64,000 nucleotides of DNA from assembly GCA_963742035.1 (NCBI GenBank), contig CAVUKH010000001.1, forward strand, positions 620,001-684,000. Direction: 5' to 3'. The stretch comes from Bog-473 sp963742035 (GTDB taxonomy: Bacteria > Actinomycetota > Acidimicrobiia > Acidimicrobiales > RAAP-2). The number at the start of each line of letters is the position of its first letter. Position 1 is the stretch's first letter. Below the pieces are notes generated by a model, which searched no databases, was not told the origin of the DNA, and saw only the letters and a program-made list of their open reading frames with translations. Of the stretch, positions 16,859 through 24,912 are shown one piece after another. A program made the position numbers and the translations under genes.

Positions 16859-17878
16859 TCAGCCCTCATGCGCACCGGCCCAGGCGAGGAGCTGGCCGAC
16901 CGAGCCACGGTTGACGATCCGCTCGGGCGGCACCTCGGCGTCCACGGCCTTGGCGCAGCCTCGGCCGAGCCAGCCCAGCTGGCCGGGCGCATGGGCATCG
17001 GTGTCGATGCTGAACGAGCAGCCGAGTGCGACGGCCTGGCGGAGGAGGTCCTGGGGCGGGTCCTGGCGTTCGGGCCGCGAGTTGATCTCCACCGCCGTGC
17101 CGGTGCGGGCGCAGGCGGTGAACACCGCGTCGGCGTCGAAGGTGGATTGGGCCCGGCCCCGTCCGGTGATGAGCCGGCCTGTGCAGTGGCCCAGGATGTC
17201 GGTGTGCGGGCTCTCGACCGCGGCCAGCATCCGTTCGGTCATGGCCGGCGACTCCATGCGCAGCTTGGAGTGCACGCTGGCCACCACGACGTCCAACTCG
17301 GCCAGCAGGTCCAGCTCCTGGTCGAGGGAGCCGTCCTCGAGGATGTCGACCTCAATGCCGGTCAGGATGCGGAAGGGCGCCAGATCCTCGTTCAACTCGG
17401 CCAGCACCTCGAGCTGGGCGCGCAACCGGTCGGCGTCCAGCCCGTGGGCCACGGTGAGGCGGGCGCTGTGGTCGGTGAGCACCAGGTACTCGTGGCCCAA
17501 TTCCCGGGCCGCCTCCGCCATCTCCCTGATGGGGCTCCCACCGTCGGACCAGTCGGAGTGCGAGTGGCAGTCCCCGCGCAGCGAGCCCAGGAGCGCCCGT
17601 GCCGGCGCGTCGAGCTCGACGTCGTCCGGCGCCTCCTCCAACCGGGCCAGGCGGTCCGGGACCTTGCCGTCCAGGGCCTCGGTGATGACCAGCGCCGTGG
17701 ACTTGCCGATGCCCTCAATGCTCTGCAGTCGTCCGGACGTGGCCAGCGCGCGGAGCGTGGCGGGATCGAGCGTGGCCACTGCCCTGGCCGCATGGCGGAA
17801 GGCGCGCACCTTGTAGGTGTCGGCGCCGCTGCGCTCGAGGAGGAAGGCGATGCGGTTGAGAGCGTCGAGCGGTTCCAC
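16859..17878 (-). CDS. PHP-domain phosphoesterase with N-terminal helix-hairpin-helix (PolX-like tail)
   Basis: A 339-residue protein. Residues 1-70 hold helix-hairpin-helix DNA-binding segments (SIEGIGKSTALVI at 53-65) like the N-terminus of bacterial PolX. Residues about 100-339 are a PHP phosphoesterase with metal-ligand motifs GDCHSHSDWSDG (H105, H107), LTDHSA, GIEVDIL, ASVHSK, GHCTGR and IDTDAHA. The PolX palm domain that would normally lie between them is absent. It sits between a LigD-type polymerase and a LigC ligase, suggesting a 3'-end-processing role in the place of the LigD phosphoesterase; this is inference. Confidence 0.82.
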   Translation of the reverse strand: MEPLDALNRIAFLLERSGADTYKVRAFRHAARAVATLDPATLRALATSGRLQSIEGIGKSTALVITEALDGKVPDRLARLEEAPDDVELDAPARALLGSLRGDCHSHSDWSDGGSPIREMAEAARELGHEYLVLTDHSARLTVAHGLDADRLRAQLEVLAELNEDLAPFRILTGIEVDILEDGSLDQELDLLAELDVVVASVHSKLRMESPAMTERMLAAVESPHTDILGHCTGRLITGRGRAQSTFDADAVFTACARTGTAVEINSRPERQDPPQDLLRQAVALGCSFSIDTDAHAPGQLGWLGRGCAKAVDAEVPPERIVNRGSVGQLLAWAGAHEG

Positions 17879-17881
17879 GGC

Positions 17882-18892
17882 TCAGGTCTTCTTGGCCCGG
17901 CTGGGGGCCACCCGGGGCGGCTCGTCCGGCATCTTCGGGTACTGGGGCGGCCACGGTGCGTCGTGGAGTCCGGCCTCCTTGTCGCGCTCGGCCAGCGCCA
18001 GCAGGGGCTCGATCGACTGCGGTGCGCCGGCGATGTCCGCCCAGGGGTCGCCGCGCCGCCGCACCAGCTCGGGCACGCTGCGGATGGTCAGGTCGTTGGG
18101 GACCACCGTCTCGACCTCGTCCCACGTGAGCGGGGTCGAAACCTGTCCGCCCGTGCGGGGTCGGGCGAACCAGGCGCCGAAGACGGTCTTGTGCGGAGCG
18201 TTCTGGTTGAAGTCCACGAAGACACGGCTGCCGCGCTCCTCCTTCCACCAGTTGGCCGTGATGAGGTCGGGGAAGCGGCGTTCGAGCTCGCGGGCCAGCG
18301 CGACCGCGGCGGCGCGCACCTCCACCGAGTCCCAGCGGGGTTGCAGGCGAAGGTACACGTGCAGCCCGTTGTTCCCCGTCGTCTTGGGATAGCTGCGCAG
18401 CCCGAGCTCCTCGAGCACGTCGCGGCAGAGCAGGGCGACGGCGCGCACCTCGTCGAAGCCGATGCCCTCTGTCGGGTCGAGGTCGATGCGCAGCTCGTCG
18501 GCGTGCGCCGGATCGGCGGCGAGGTAGGGCCACAGGTGCAGCCCCAGGCAGCCGATGTTCACGGCCCAGATGACGTGGGCGATGTCGGCGACGACGAGGG
18601 CATTGGACGTGGTCCCGTTCGGGGTCGAGACGGTCGTCGACTGCAACCAGGCCGGCGCGCCGGCGGGGATGCGCTTTTGGTAGAAGGACTTCCCGGTGGC
18701 ACCGTCGGGAAAGCGCTGCAGCATGGCCGGCCGTCCGCCGGCGGTGTTGAGCAGGTGGGTGCCGATGTCGAGGTAGTAGGTGACGAGGTCGAACTTGGTG
18801 GCGTCGAGTGCGGGGAAGTAGATCTTGTCCGGCCGGGACACGCGCACCTCGCGTCCATCGACCTCCACCAACCGCTCGTCGTCCCCTGGCAC
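17882..18892 (-). CDS. LigD-type primase-polymerase (NHEJ polymerase domain protein)
   Basis: A 336-residue archaeo-eukaryotic primase-fold polymerase like the N-terminal POL domain of LigD. It shows VSRPDKIYFPALDATKFDLV, the catalytic Asp pair in ELRIDLDPTEG, SYPKTTGNNGLHVYLRL, and RVFVDFNQNAPHKTVFGAW. It fills gaps and adds nucleotides at double-strand breaks. GTG 18892 is chosen because the sequence upstream (Arg/Pro-rich) is not family-like and would overlap the preceding gene. The C-terminal ligase and phosphoesterase domains are absent; ligase and PHP genes follow separately. Confidence 0.87.
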   Translation of the reverse strand: MPGDDERLVEVDGREVRVSRPDKIYFPALDATKFDLVTYYLDIGTHLLNTAGGRPAMLQRFPDGATGKSFYQKRIPAGAPAWLQSTTVSTPNGTTSNALVVADIAHVIWAVNIGCLGLHLWPYLAADPAHADELRIDLDPTEGIGFDEVRAVALLCRDVLEELGLRSYPKTTGNNGLHVYLRLQPRWDSVEVRAAAVALARELERRFPDLITANWWKEERGSRVFVDFNQNAPHKTVFGAWFARPRTGGQVSTPLTWDEVETVVPNDLTIRSVPELVRRRGDPWADIAGAPQSIEPLLALAERDKEAGLHDAPWPPQYPKMPDEPPRVAPSRAKKT

Positions 18893-18903
18893 CGCAGTCG
18901 ACT

Positions 18904-19263
18904 CTACAGAGGGCGGCGGGCACCGGCTCTGCCGGGTCGGACGGCCGACCACCGCTCGGGAGGCTGCGGAGCGGGGAGCCGGATGCCGCGCCGCGCCAAC
19001 TCCCCTTCGAGGCGGGCCCGCTCTCGCTCGGGGCTGTCGAACCAGGCTGGAGTGGCGCGGACGTCGAGCGCGGCACACAGCCGGATCAACGCGCCGTCGT
19101 AGGAGAGCTCACGGGCGAGTGCCTCCGCCACCGGGGCCGCCGCACGCGTCCCCCGCAGCCTGGCGCGGCGTTCCACCAGCTCGGCGAGCAGCAGATCGTC
19201 GGGCCGGCCCGGTGCCGCACCCTGGCCGAGCGCCTGCGTGAGGAGGTCCCTGTACATGACCAC
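18904..19263 (-). CDS. small protein of unknown function, first gene of the repair operon
   Basis: I do not recognise this protein. It has 119 residues from GTG 19263, or 117 from ATG 19257. It is charged, Arg/Leu/Ala-rich and probably all-helical (YRDLLTQALGQG, LLLAELVERRARL, ALARELSYDGALIRL). No cysteine pair or membrane segment is seen. Its stop is 11 bp before the LigD-type polymerase start, on the same strand, so it is likely in the operon. It is not Ku, which is much longer. Confidence 0.6.
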   Translation of the reverse strand: MVMYRDLLTQALGQGAAPGRPDDLLLAELVERRARLRGTRAAAPVAEALARELSYDGALIRLCAALDVRATPAWFDSPERERARLEGELARRGIRLPAPQPPERWSAVRPGRAGARRPL

Positions 19264-19360
19264 ACAAGTGATGGTGCACCGCCGGCGCTGGCACGGGTAG
19301 GGCTGAAGGACCGGGACTTTCGGCCCGTCTCGGCCGGCCGTCAGCCGTGGCGCATCGATG

Positions 19361-20131
19361 TCAGATGAAGTCGGACAGCCCCTCCCAGCCGGCAGGCGGC
19401 GGGGCCAGGTGCCAGAACTGCTCGGGGACGCGCCCCTCCATGCGGGCCGTCAGGGCATGGTCCTGCTCCAGCGGCGCAATCTGCGAGGTGTAGCACCAGA
19501 TGGCGCGCCGCTTGCGCTCCTCGTCGGGCACGTGGGGGACGATGGCCGGCGTCGGCCACGGCCGGGCGCGCAGCAGCTTGGCCACCCGCCAGGCGAGCAT
19601 GCCGGGCAGGTGCTTGTAGCCGTGGTCCTCGTAGCAGAACCACTCCCGATCAGGTTGGTCCTCCCGCAGCAGGAGACAGGCGTCGTGCACCATGACGTGG
19701 TCGGGGTTGCCCAGGCCCATGGGAAAGAACACCGAGGTGGGATTGCGTGCTGCGATGGTGGCTCCGAGGACGGGTGCGACGTCGGCCGGCGTCGGGCGAT
19801 CCGTCGGCGCCAGGTACTGGTGGTCGGCGAACTCCAGCCATTCGTACGAAGACTCGAGGACGGCCATTGCGGCGACGTCTTCCTCCCGCCGCACGGCGAC
19901 CACATCGTCACCGGCCACGAAGCCGCCCAACGCGTCCCAATCGGAGGGCACTTCGGGGTACGCGGGCGGTCGGCCGCCCAGCACCGTGACGACGGTGGTG
20001 TCGTCGTAGCTGGCGATCAGGTGCCCCGCGCCCATGGCGGCGTCGTCGAAGTGTGGCGAGACGACGAGGATGCGACTGAAGGCGGCGGGGTCGACCTCAC
20101 CCCACGTCGGCTCGGCGAAGGTGCCGCTCAT
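19361..20131 (-). CDS. PIG-L family deacetylase
   Basis: A 256-residue LmbE/PIG-L zinc N-deacetylase. The metal motif is SPHFDDA (H27, D29, D30; the HxDDA variant of the textbook HPDDE), and the downstream GLGNPDHVMVHDA supplies the third ligand. Family members deacetylate N-acetylglucosamine conjugates, including MshB in mycothiol synthesis. The substrate is not evident, and mycothiol is only suggested by ino1 elsewhere. ATG 20131 is preferred over the upstream GTG because the family motif then sits at the usual distance. Confidence 0.85.
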   Translation of the reverse strand: MSGTFAEPTWGEVDPAAFSRILVVSPHFDDAAMGAGHLIASYDDTTVVTVLGGRPPAYPEVPSDWDALGGFVAGDDVVAVRREEDVAAMAVLESSYEWLEFADHQYLAPTDRPTPADVAPVLGATIAARNPTSVFFPMGLGNPDHVMVHDACLLLREDQPDREWFCYEDHGYKHLPGMLAWRVAKLLRARPWPTPAIVPHVPDEERKRRAIWCYTSQIAPLEQDHALTARMEGRVPEQFWHLAPPPAGWEGLSDFI

Positions 20132-20138
20132 GCCCGGA

Positions 20139-21383
20139 TCATACGGGCACGTCGTCGATCTCACCGGCGACGTGACGCCGGAAGACCGGCAGCAGCGCGC
20201 CGATCACGGCTGCGCCGGCGATGCAGGCGAGGCCACCCGAGACGACGGAGAACTCAATGCTGGTCAGCGATGCGACCGCACCCGACTCCATGTCACCGAG
20301 GCGTGGTCCGCCCTGCACGACGGCCATCTGTATGGAGGACATGCGGCTCCGGAAGCGCTCGGGGATGGAGCTCTGCAGCATGGTGTTGCGCAGGACGGCG
20401 GAAATGACGTCGGCCCACCCGGCCACGGCCAAAAGAGCGAGCGCGACCCACAGTGTGTCGGTCAGCCCGAACAGCGCGATGGCCGCCCCCCAGACGGAGA
20501 CCGCCACAATCACCGCCCAACCCTGGCGGCGCAGGTTGGCCACCCAGCCCGTGGTCACGGCCCCGATGAGCGCGCCGACGCCCGGCGCGGCATACAGGAA
20601 GCCCAGGGTGATGGTGCCGCCGCCGAAAACCGCCCCCGCCATGGCCGGGAACAGCGCCCGCGGCATGCCGAACACCATGGCGTTGATGTCGATCAGGTAG
20701 ACGCCCTGAAGCGCCTGGCGAGAGCGGAGGTAGCGCAGGCCCTCCTTGGTCGATTGCCATGGGGAGAGCGCGCCGCCGTGGTGGGCCGGCGGGATCGGGC
20801 GCAGCATGGCCGAGGTGACGGCGGCCACGACGAACGAGGCGGCGTCGAGCCCGTAGACGAGCGGCAGCCCGATGCCGAGCAGGAGCCCGGACAGCGCCGG
20901 TCCCACGATGACGCCGATCTGGAAGACGATCTGCGTCATGGCCGCAGCAGCGGGGATCTGTCGCCGCTCTACCATGCCGGGCACCGAGGCCATGCGGGCG
21001 GTGCTCGAGAATCCGGTCAGGCCGGCCGCCAGCGAGCTGACGACGTAGAGCACGGCCAACGACGGGTGCGTCAGGGCGGCATTGATGGCCAGGGCGCCGC
21101 TGGTCAGCACCATGGCCGCCGCCGTCCACATCATGATGCGGCGCTTGTCCGTCGAGTCGCCGACCGGACCGGCGGAGAGGGCACCGGCGAGAAAGGGGAA
21201 GAGCTGGGCCAGGCTGATCGCCCCCACCTGCAGCGTGGAGTGCGTCATGGAGTACACCTGATAGGGGATGGCGACGACCGTCAGCTGCGTTCCCATGACG
21301 GAGATGAGCTGACCGATGAAGAGAAGACGGAAGTCGCGGCTCTCCCGTAGCGGGGTGGTGTCCACCAGGATCCGGCCCGGCAC
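20139..21383 (-). CDS. MFS transporter (EntS/macrolide-efflux-like)
   Basis: A 414-residue major facilitator protein with about 12 membrane segments. It starts LRESRDFRLLFIGQLISVMGTQLTVVAIPYQVY, as in the EntS/DHA3 efflux branch. The loop motif DSTDKRRIMM follows segment 2. It probably exports a siderophore, drug or metabolite. It is followed after 7 bp by the PIG-L gene on the same strand, so the two may be co-transcribed. Residue runs are hydrophobic throughout, with no obvious truncation. Confidence 0.82.
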   Translation of the reverse strand: MPGRILVDTTPLRESRDFRLLFIGQLISVMGTQLTVVAIPYQVYSMTHSTLQVGAISLAQLFPFLAGALSAGPVGDSTDKRRIMMWTAAAMVLTSGALAINAALTHPSLAVLYVVSSLAAGLTGFSSTARMASVPGMVERRQIPAAAAMTQIVFQIGVIVGPALSGLLLGIGLPLVYGLDAASFVVAAVTSAMLRPIPPAHHGGALSPWQSTKEGLRYLRSRQALQGVYLIDINAMVFGMPRALFPAMAGAVFGGGTITLGFLYAAPGVGALIGAVTTGWVANLRRQGWAVIVAVSVWGAAIALFGLTDTLWVALALLAVAGWADVISAVLRNTMLQSSIPERFRSRMSSIQMAVVQGGPRLGDMESGAVASLTSIEFSVVSGGLACIAGAAVIGALLPVFRRHVAGEIDDVPV

Positions 21384-21434
21384 GGCTGTCAGCCTACGGT
21401 TGGCGCCGGCCGTCGCGGCACGGGAAGCGCTCGG

Positions 21435-22256
21435 TCAGGAGAGTTGCCGACCGAGGTCGCGCACCGAGATGTCCCACGGCGCCGGCCACTCGTTCGTGCG
21501 CAGGAGCGCGTCGCTCCCGCCGTCGCAGAAGAGCACCGATCCACAGAAGAACGCGCCGTCAGGACCGAGCAAGAGGTCCACCAGGGCGGCGATCTCCTCG
21601 GGCCGGCCGGGACGGCCGACCGGGATGGGCAGCAGGTCGAGGAGCGGACCGGCCTCGGCGTCCGCCCGTATGCCCGCCACCATCGGCGTGTCGATCATGC
21701 CCGGGGCGATGGCGTTGAGGCGCAACCCCGATCCGGCCCAGTCCGGTCCGGTTGCGTTGCGGCGCACCCAGTAGGCGACCGCCAACTTGGTCGCCGGGTA
21801 GGCCACGAGGGAGTCCCGGCTGTCGGCGATCCGCGCGCTCGCCTCCTCGTCGTGGCGGAGGCAGGCTTCGACGAGGTCGGTGGGGATGGCGGGCTGCACG
21901 GTGGTCGAGTTCGAGCTGATGGCCACAGCGGCGGCGCCCGGTGTCAGGAGTGGGCGGAGGCCGTCCAGCACCTCGACGGTCCCGAAGTAGTTCACGGCCG
22001 TCAGCAACGAACCCGCGCGGCCCGGCGTGCCGGCCAGGCCGGCACACGTGACGATGCCGGCGAGCGCTCCACCGCAACGCTCGGTTGCCTTCCCGACGGC
22101 CTCCCGACGCCCGGCAGGCGTGGCGAGATCAGCCACGATATCGGTGTCGTCCTTGTCCACGCCGATGACCTTCCACCCTGCGGCACCCAGGCGAGTGGCG
22201 GTGGCGGCGCCGATGCCCGAGGCGGCGCCGGTGATGACGACGCAGCGGTCAGGCAG
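21435..22256 (-). CDS. SDR family oxidoreductase (probable CTG start)
   Basis: NAD(P)-dependent short-chain dehydrogenase. From the usual-start GTG at 22160 the protein would lack its cofactor site. Reading the same frame upstream restores it: VVITGAASGIG begins 5 codons after a CTG at 22256. No ATG, GTG or TTG lies between the in-frame TGA at about 22270 and that point. CTG 22256 overlaps the peroxiredoxin stop (CTGCCTGA), fitting coupled translation. Catalytic residues are in YPATK, and APGMIDTPM is typical. With this start the protein is 273 residues. The substrate is unknown. Confidence 0.75.
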   Translation of the reverse strand: MPDRCVVITGAASGIGAATATRLGAAGWKVIGVDKDDTDIVADLATPAGRREAVGKATERCGGALAGIVTCAGLAGTPGRAGSLLTAVNYFGTVEVLDGLRPLLTPGAAAVAISSNSTTVQPAIPTDLVEACLRHDEEASARIADSRDSLVAYPATKLAVAYWVRRNATGPDWAGSGLRLNAIAPGMIDTPMVAGIRADAEAGPLLDLLPIPVGRPGRPEEIAALVDLLLGPDGAFFCGSVLFCDGGSDALLRTNEWPAPWDISVRDLGRQLS

Positions 22257-22707
22257 CGGGTCGCGCCTTCAGCACGGCGAGCGCCTTGTCGGCGTGCGCA
22301 CCCATGGAGACCTCGGTGTGGATGACGTCGAGGAGGGTCCGGTCCGTGTCGATGACGAACGTGACCCGCTTGTTGGGGAGGAAACTCATGCCGCGCTTGG
22401 CGCCCAACTGCGACGCGACGGACCGGTCGGCGTCGGAGAGGAGCGGGAAGCCGAGGGATTCCTTCTCGTCGAACTGCTTCTGCTTCTCGACGGCGTCGGC
22501 GCTGATGCCCACCGGCTGGGCGCCGACAGCGGCGAACTCGCCGGCCATGTCCCGGAAGTGGCAGCTCTCTTTCGTGCAGCCATAGGTCATGGCGGCGGGG
22601 TAGAAGAACAGCACCACGGGCCCGTTGGCGAGGAACCCGCTCAGGGAGCGTGGTGCCCCCGTCTGGTCGGGGAGCGTGAAGTCGGGGACGATGTCGCCTT
22701 TCTGCAT
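22249..22707 (-). CDS. peroxiredoxin (BCP/AhpC-TSA family)
   Basis: A 152-residue thiol peroxidase. The peroxidatic and resolving cysteines are C44 and C49 in TYGCTKESCHFRD, the BCP arrangement with Tyr where Pro is usual (TPGCT). FFYPAAMT and GISADAVEKQKQF are also typical. It reduces hydroperoxides using thioredoxin or similar. Start ATG 22707. Its stop overlaps the proposed start of the following SDR gene, so they likely form an operon. The response-regulator gene lies 38 bp upstream on the same strand. Confidence 0.88.
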   Translation of the reverse strand: MQKGDIVPDFTLPDQTGAPRSLSGFLANGPVVLFFYPAAMTYGCTKESCHFRDMAGEFAAVGAQPVGISADAVEKQKQFDEKESLGFPLLSDADRSVASQLGAKRGMSFLPNKRVTFVIDTDRTLLDVIHTEVSMGAHADKALAVLKARPAA

Positions 22708-22745
22708 CCGCTCAATGTAGGGCGAAAGGGTCGCGTCCTGCCGGG

Positions 22746-23492
22746 CTACCCCTCGAAGCGGAAGCCGACGCCCCGCACGGTGACCAGGTGGCGGGGGTTG
22801 GCGGGGTCTGGCTCCACCTTCCGACGGAGTCGCTTGATATGCGTATCGAGCGTGCGGGTGTCGGTCAGCTCCTGGTCCCACCAGAGCCGATCGATGCACC
22901 AGTCCCGGGTGACCACCTGCCCGCTATGGGCCATGAGCAGGGCGAGGAGGTCGAATTCCTTGCGGGACAGCTCGACCGGGGCTTCGTCGACCGTCACCTC
23001 GCGTCGACCCGCGTCGAGTCGCACCGGGCCCACGGCGAGGATCTCGTCGTGGTGCTCGGCAATGGCCACGCCGCGCCGCAGCACGGCCCGCATCCGAGCG
23101 ACCAGCTCACGCAGCCGGAAGGGCTTCGCCACGTAGTCGCTGGCGCCCAGCTCCAGCCCGAGCACGATGTCGACCTCGGAGTCGCGCGCCGTCACCATGA
23201 TGATCGGGACAGGCTTGAGATTCCGCATCTGCTGGCAGATCTCGATCCCGGACTGGTCGGGGAGCATGACATCGAGGAGGACGAGGTCGGGATGCACGCG
23301 GTGGAAGAGGTGCAACGCCTCGTGGCCGTCGCCGGCGGCCTCCACCGCGAACCCCTCGCGGGTCAGGCCCGAGGCCAAGGCCTGGCGGTAGGACTCCTCG
23401 TCGTCGACGACGAGGACCAGCGGCCGGTTGTCCCTGGCCGGGCCGGGTAGAGGGGGCCGGCCGCTCGCGGCCGGCGCGTTCGCAATCGCCAC
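22746..23492 (-). CDS. OmpR/PhoB-family response regulator
   Basis: A 248-residue two-component regulator. The receiver domain has the acidic pair VVDDEE (about 29-32), phosphoacceptor D74 in LLDVMLPD, and the conserved Lys in YVAKPFRLRELVARM. A C-terminal winged helix (ELSRKEFDLLALLMAHSGQVV to THIKRLRRKVE and VRGVGFRFEG) follows. It resembles RegX3. No histidine kinase gene is adjacent, so it is an orphan here. A 428-bp non-coding region with PHO-box-like repeats lies upstream. Confidence 0.9.
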   Translation of the reverse strand: MAIANAPAASGRPPLPGPARDNRPLVLVVDDEESYRQALASGLTREGFAVEAAGDGHEALHLFHRVHPDLVLLDVMLPDQSGIEICQQMRNLKPVPIIMVTARDSEVDIVLGLELGASDYVAKPFRLRELVARMRAVLRRGVAIAEHHDEILAVGPVRLDAGRREVTVDEAPVELSRKEFDLLALLMAHSGQVVTRDWCIDRLWWDQELTDTRTLDTHIKRLRRKVEPDPANPRHLVTVRGVGFRFEG

Positions 23493-23920
23493 GCTGTGCT
23501 CGGCCTCAGGCAGCGTCGTGGGGGAACCGGGGCGACCTGATGGGGAGAAGAGCAGGCGACGACGGTGGACGGGGGGGAGTTCGCACCGGCGTCGCCTGGG
23601 GGCGCGGGAAGGCGACTGCCCGCGCCATGGTGACCAATGATCCGAGGAGCCCGTTGCGGGGTGAGCGCGCCGGTCGGATCATGATGACCTCGGCCAGGGA
23701 TTCCCGGCCGCAATGACGTCCGGCACCGGGAACGCAACGGAGGTCCCGGTTGCTGTGATCCATGGAATGATCGACGGTCGCCATCGGCAGTCACGCTACG
23801 AAGCCGAGGTGAACGTGTTGTGAAACGGGTGCAACCTCCACGTGTTCTGAAGATGAACTCTTAAGGTTGTGGTCCTGTTCAGAGGATTACGCTCCCTTGC
23901 ACACGAGTGGGAGGTGCCGA
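23493..23920. other. 428-bp intergenic region between response regulator and PPOX gene
   Basis: Divergent promoter space with no gene that I can support. The only minus-strand frame of note (23506-23784) has Pro/Arg-rich, family-less content. The right end (about 23800-23890) is less GC-rich than its surroundings and holds an 11-bp-phased series of GTGAAC-like units described separately. A clear ribosome site (GGGAGG) precedes the plus-strand gene at 23921. Confidence 0.6.
23808..23858 (-). promoter_or_regulatory. PHO-box-like direct repeats at 11-bp spacing
   Basis: GGTGAAC at 23808 and TGTGAAA at 23819 are exactly 11 bp apart. A further GATGAAC at 23852 is 44 bp from the first, four units, with degenerate units between. 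Read on the minus strand these are GTTCACC-like, the unit known for PhoP/RegX3 boxes of actinobacteria. They lie about 315 bp upstream of the RegX3-like gene. Binding by that protein is inference, and the middle units are weak. Confidence 0.35.
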
Positions 23921-24418
23921 ATGACGGAGGCCATGGGCCACGGCGTGAACCAGCGCAAGGCCATACAGATGACGCCCGACGAGGTGGACGCCTTCCTCGC
24001 CGAGAGGCGGAACATGACGATGTGCTCCATCTCTCGTGACGGCTCCATTCACGCGGTGGCCATGTGGTACGGGTTCCTCGACGGCTGCGTGACCGTGGAG
24101 ACGAAGGCGAAGTCGCAGAAGGTGCAGAACCTGCGCCGTGACCCGCGCCTGACGCTCCTCTTCGAGGACGGCGACTACTACGAGGAGCTTCGTGGGGTGG
24201 AGCTCGTCGGCAGGGCGGAGATCGTCGACGACCCCGACCGGTTGTGGCAGCTCGGGATCAGCGTCTACGAGCGGTACAACGGGCCGTACACAGACGATCT
24301 CAAGCCGATTTTGGAGATCATGTTGCACAAGCGGGTGGCGGTGCAGCTGCACGTCGAGCGGACCGTCAGCTGGGACCACCGCAAGCTGGGACTGCCGTCC
24401 ACGCGTCCGACTCCGTGA
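23921..24418 (+). CDS. PPOX-fold (F420/FMN-binding) family protein
   Basis: A 165-residue split-barrel protein. It shows MTPDEVDAFLAERRNMTMCSI, AVAMWYGFLDGCVTVETKAKSQKVQNLRRDP and RGVELVGRAEIVDD, which match PPOX-class F420-dependent enzymes. The KSQKVQNLRRDP segment corresponds to the cofactor-binding block also seen in the PPOX protein at 13349. ATG 23921 has GGGAGG 6 nt upstream. The stop overlaps the GTG of the DUF2505 gene (GTGA), so they are coupled. Confidence 0.82.
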   Translation: MTEAMGHGVNQRKAIQMTPDEVDAFLAERRNMTMCSISRDGSIHAVAMWYGFLDGCVTVETKAKSQKVQNLRRDPRLTLLFEDGDYYEELRGVELVGRAEIVDDPDRLWQLGISVYERYNGPYTDDLKPILEIMLHKRVAVQLHVERTVSWDHRKLGLPSTRPTP

Positions 24419-24909
24419 AGTTCAGCGTCCGGCAGGCGGTGGCCGTGCCGCCCGCCCGGGCGATGGCCGCTTACGGGTCGCCGCGGTTCTACGAGGGACG
24501 TCCGGCTCGCGACGACATCGTGGTGCGGGAGGTCGTCCGCCACCAGGCGGCCGGAGACCGCATCCTGCTCGAGGTGCGGTTCGCGTTCACGGGATCGGTG
24601 TCGCCGGCGGTGCGGGCCGTCGTCGACCCCGCAAGGATGTCCTGGATCACGCGGACCCAAATCCTGCTTGCCGAGGGCCGCTCCAGCTGGGTCGTGGTGC
24701 CCGACCACTACCCGGACCGGTTGCGCGCCAGCGGCGCGTACCGGTTCCGCGAGGACGACGCCGGGCCCGGCACGTGCGCGGTCGAGGTCGAGGGTGATCT
24801 GAATGTCCGCGTGCCCATTGTCGGGCGTTCCGTCGAGAAGGTCATCGTCGGTGACCTGCGGGCTTATATCGCCGAGGAGGTGGCGGGCATCGTCGACTGG
24901 GAGGGGTGA
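24415..24909 (+). CDS. DUF2505 family protein (START-like fold)
   Basis: A 164-residue protein matching the actinobacterial DUF2505 family, which is related to polyketide-cyclase/START lipid-binding folds. It has KFSVRQAVAVPPARAMAAYGSPRFYEG near the N-terminus and a C-terminal amphipathic helix with SVEKVIVGDLRAYIAEEV. The function is unknown; ligand binding is likely from the fold. GTG 24415 overlaps the preceding stop. Convergent with the WS/DGAT gene, 3 bp apart. Confidence 0.75.
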   Translation: MKFSVRQAVAVPPARAMAAYGSPRFYEGRPARDDIVVREVVRHQAAGDRILLEVRFAFTGSVSPAVRAVVDPARMSWITRTQILLAEGRSSWVVVPDHYPDRLRASGAYRFREDDAGPGTCAVEVEGDLNVRVPIVGRSVEKVIVGDLRAYIAEEVAGIVDWEG

Positions 24910-24912
24910 CGA

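Noticed and set aside
16556..19102. 848-codon plus-strand open frame
   Set aside because: Antisense to the LigC, PHP and LigD-polymerase genes.
23506..23784. 92-codon minus-strand frame in the long intergenic region
   Set aside because: Pro/Arg-rich, no recognisable family, no good ribosome site; retained as non-coding.
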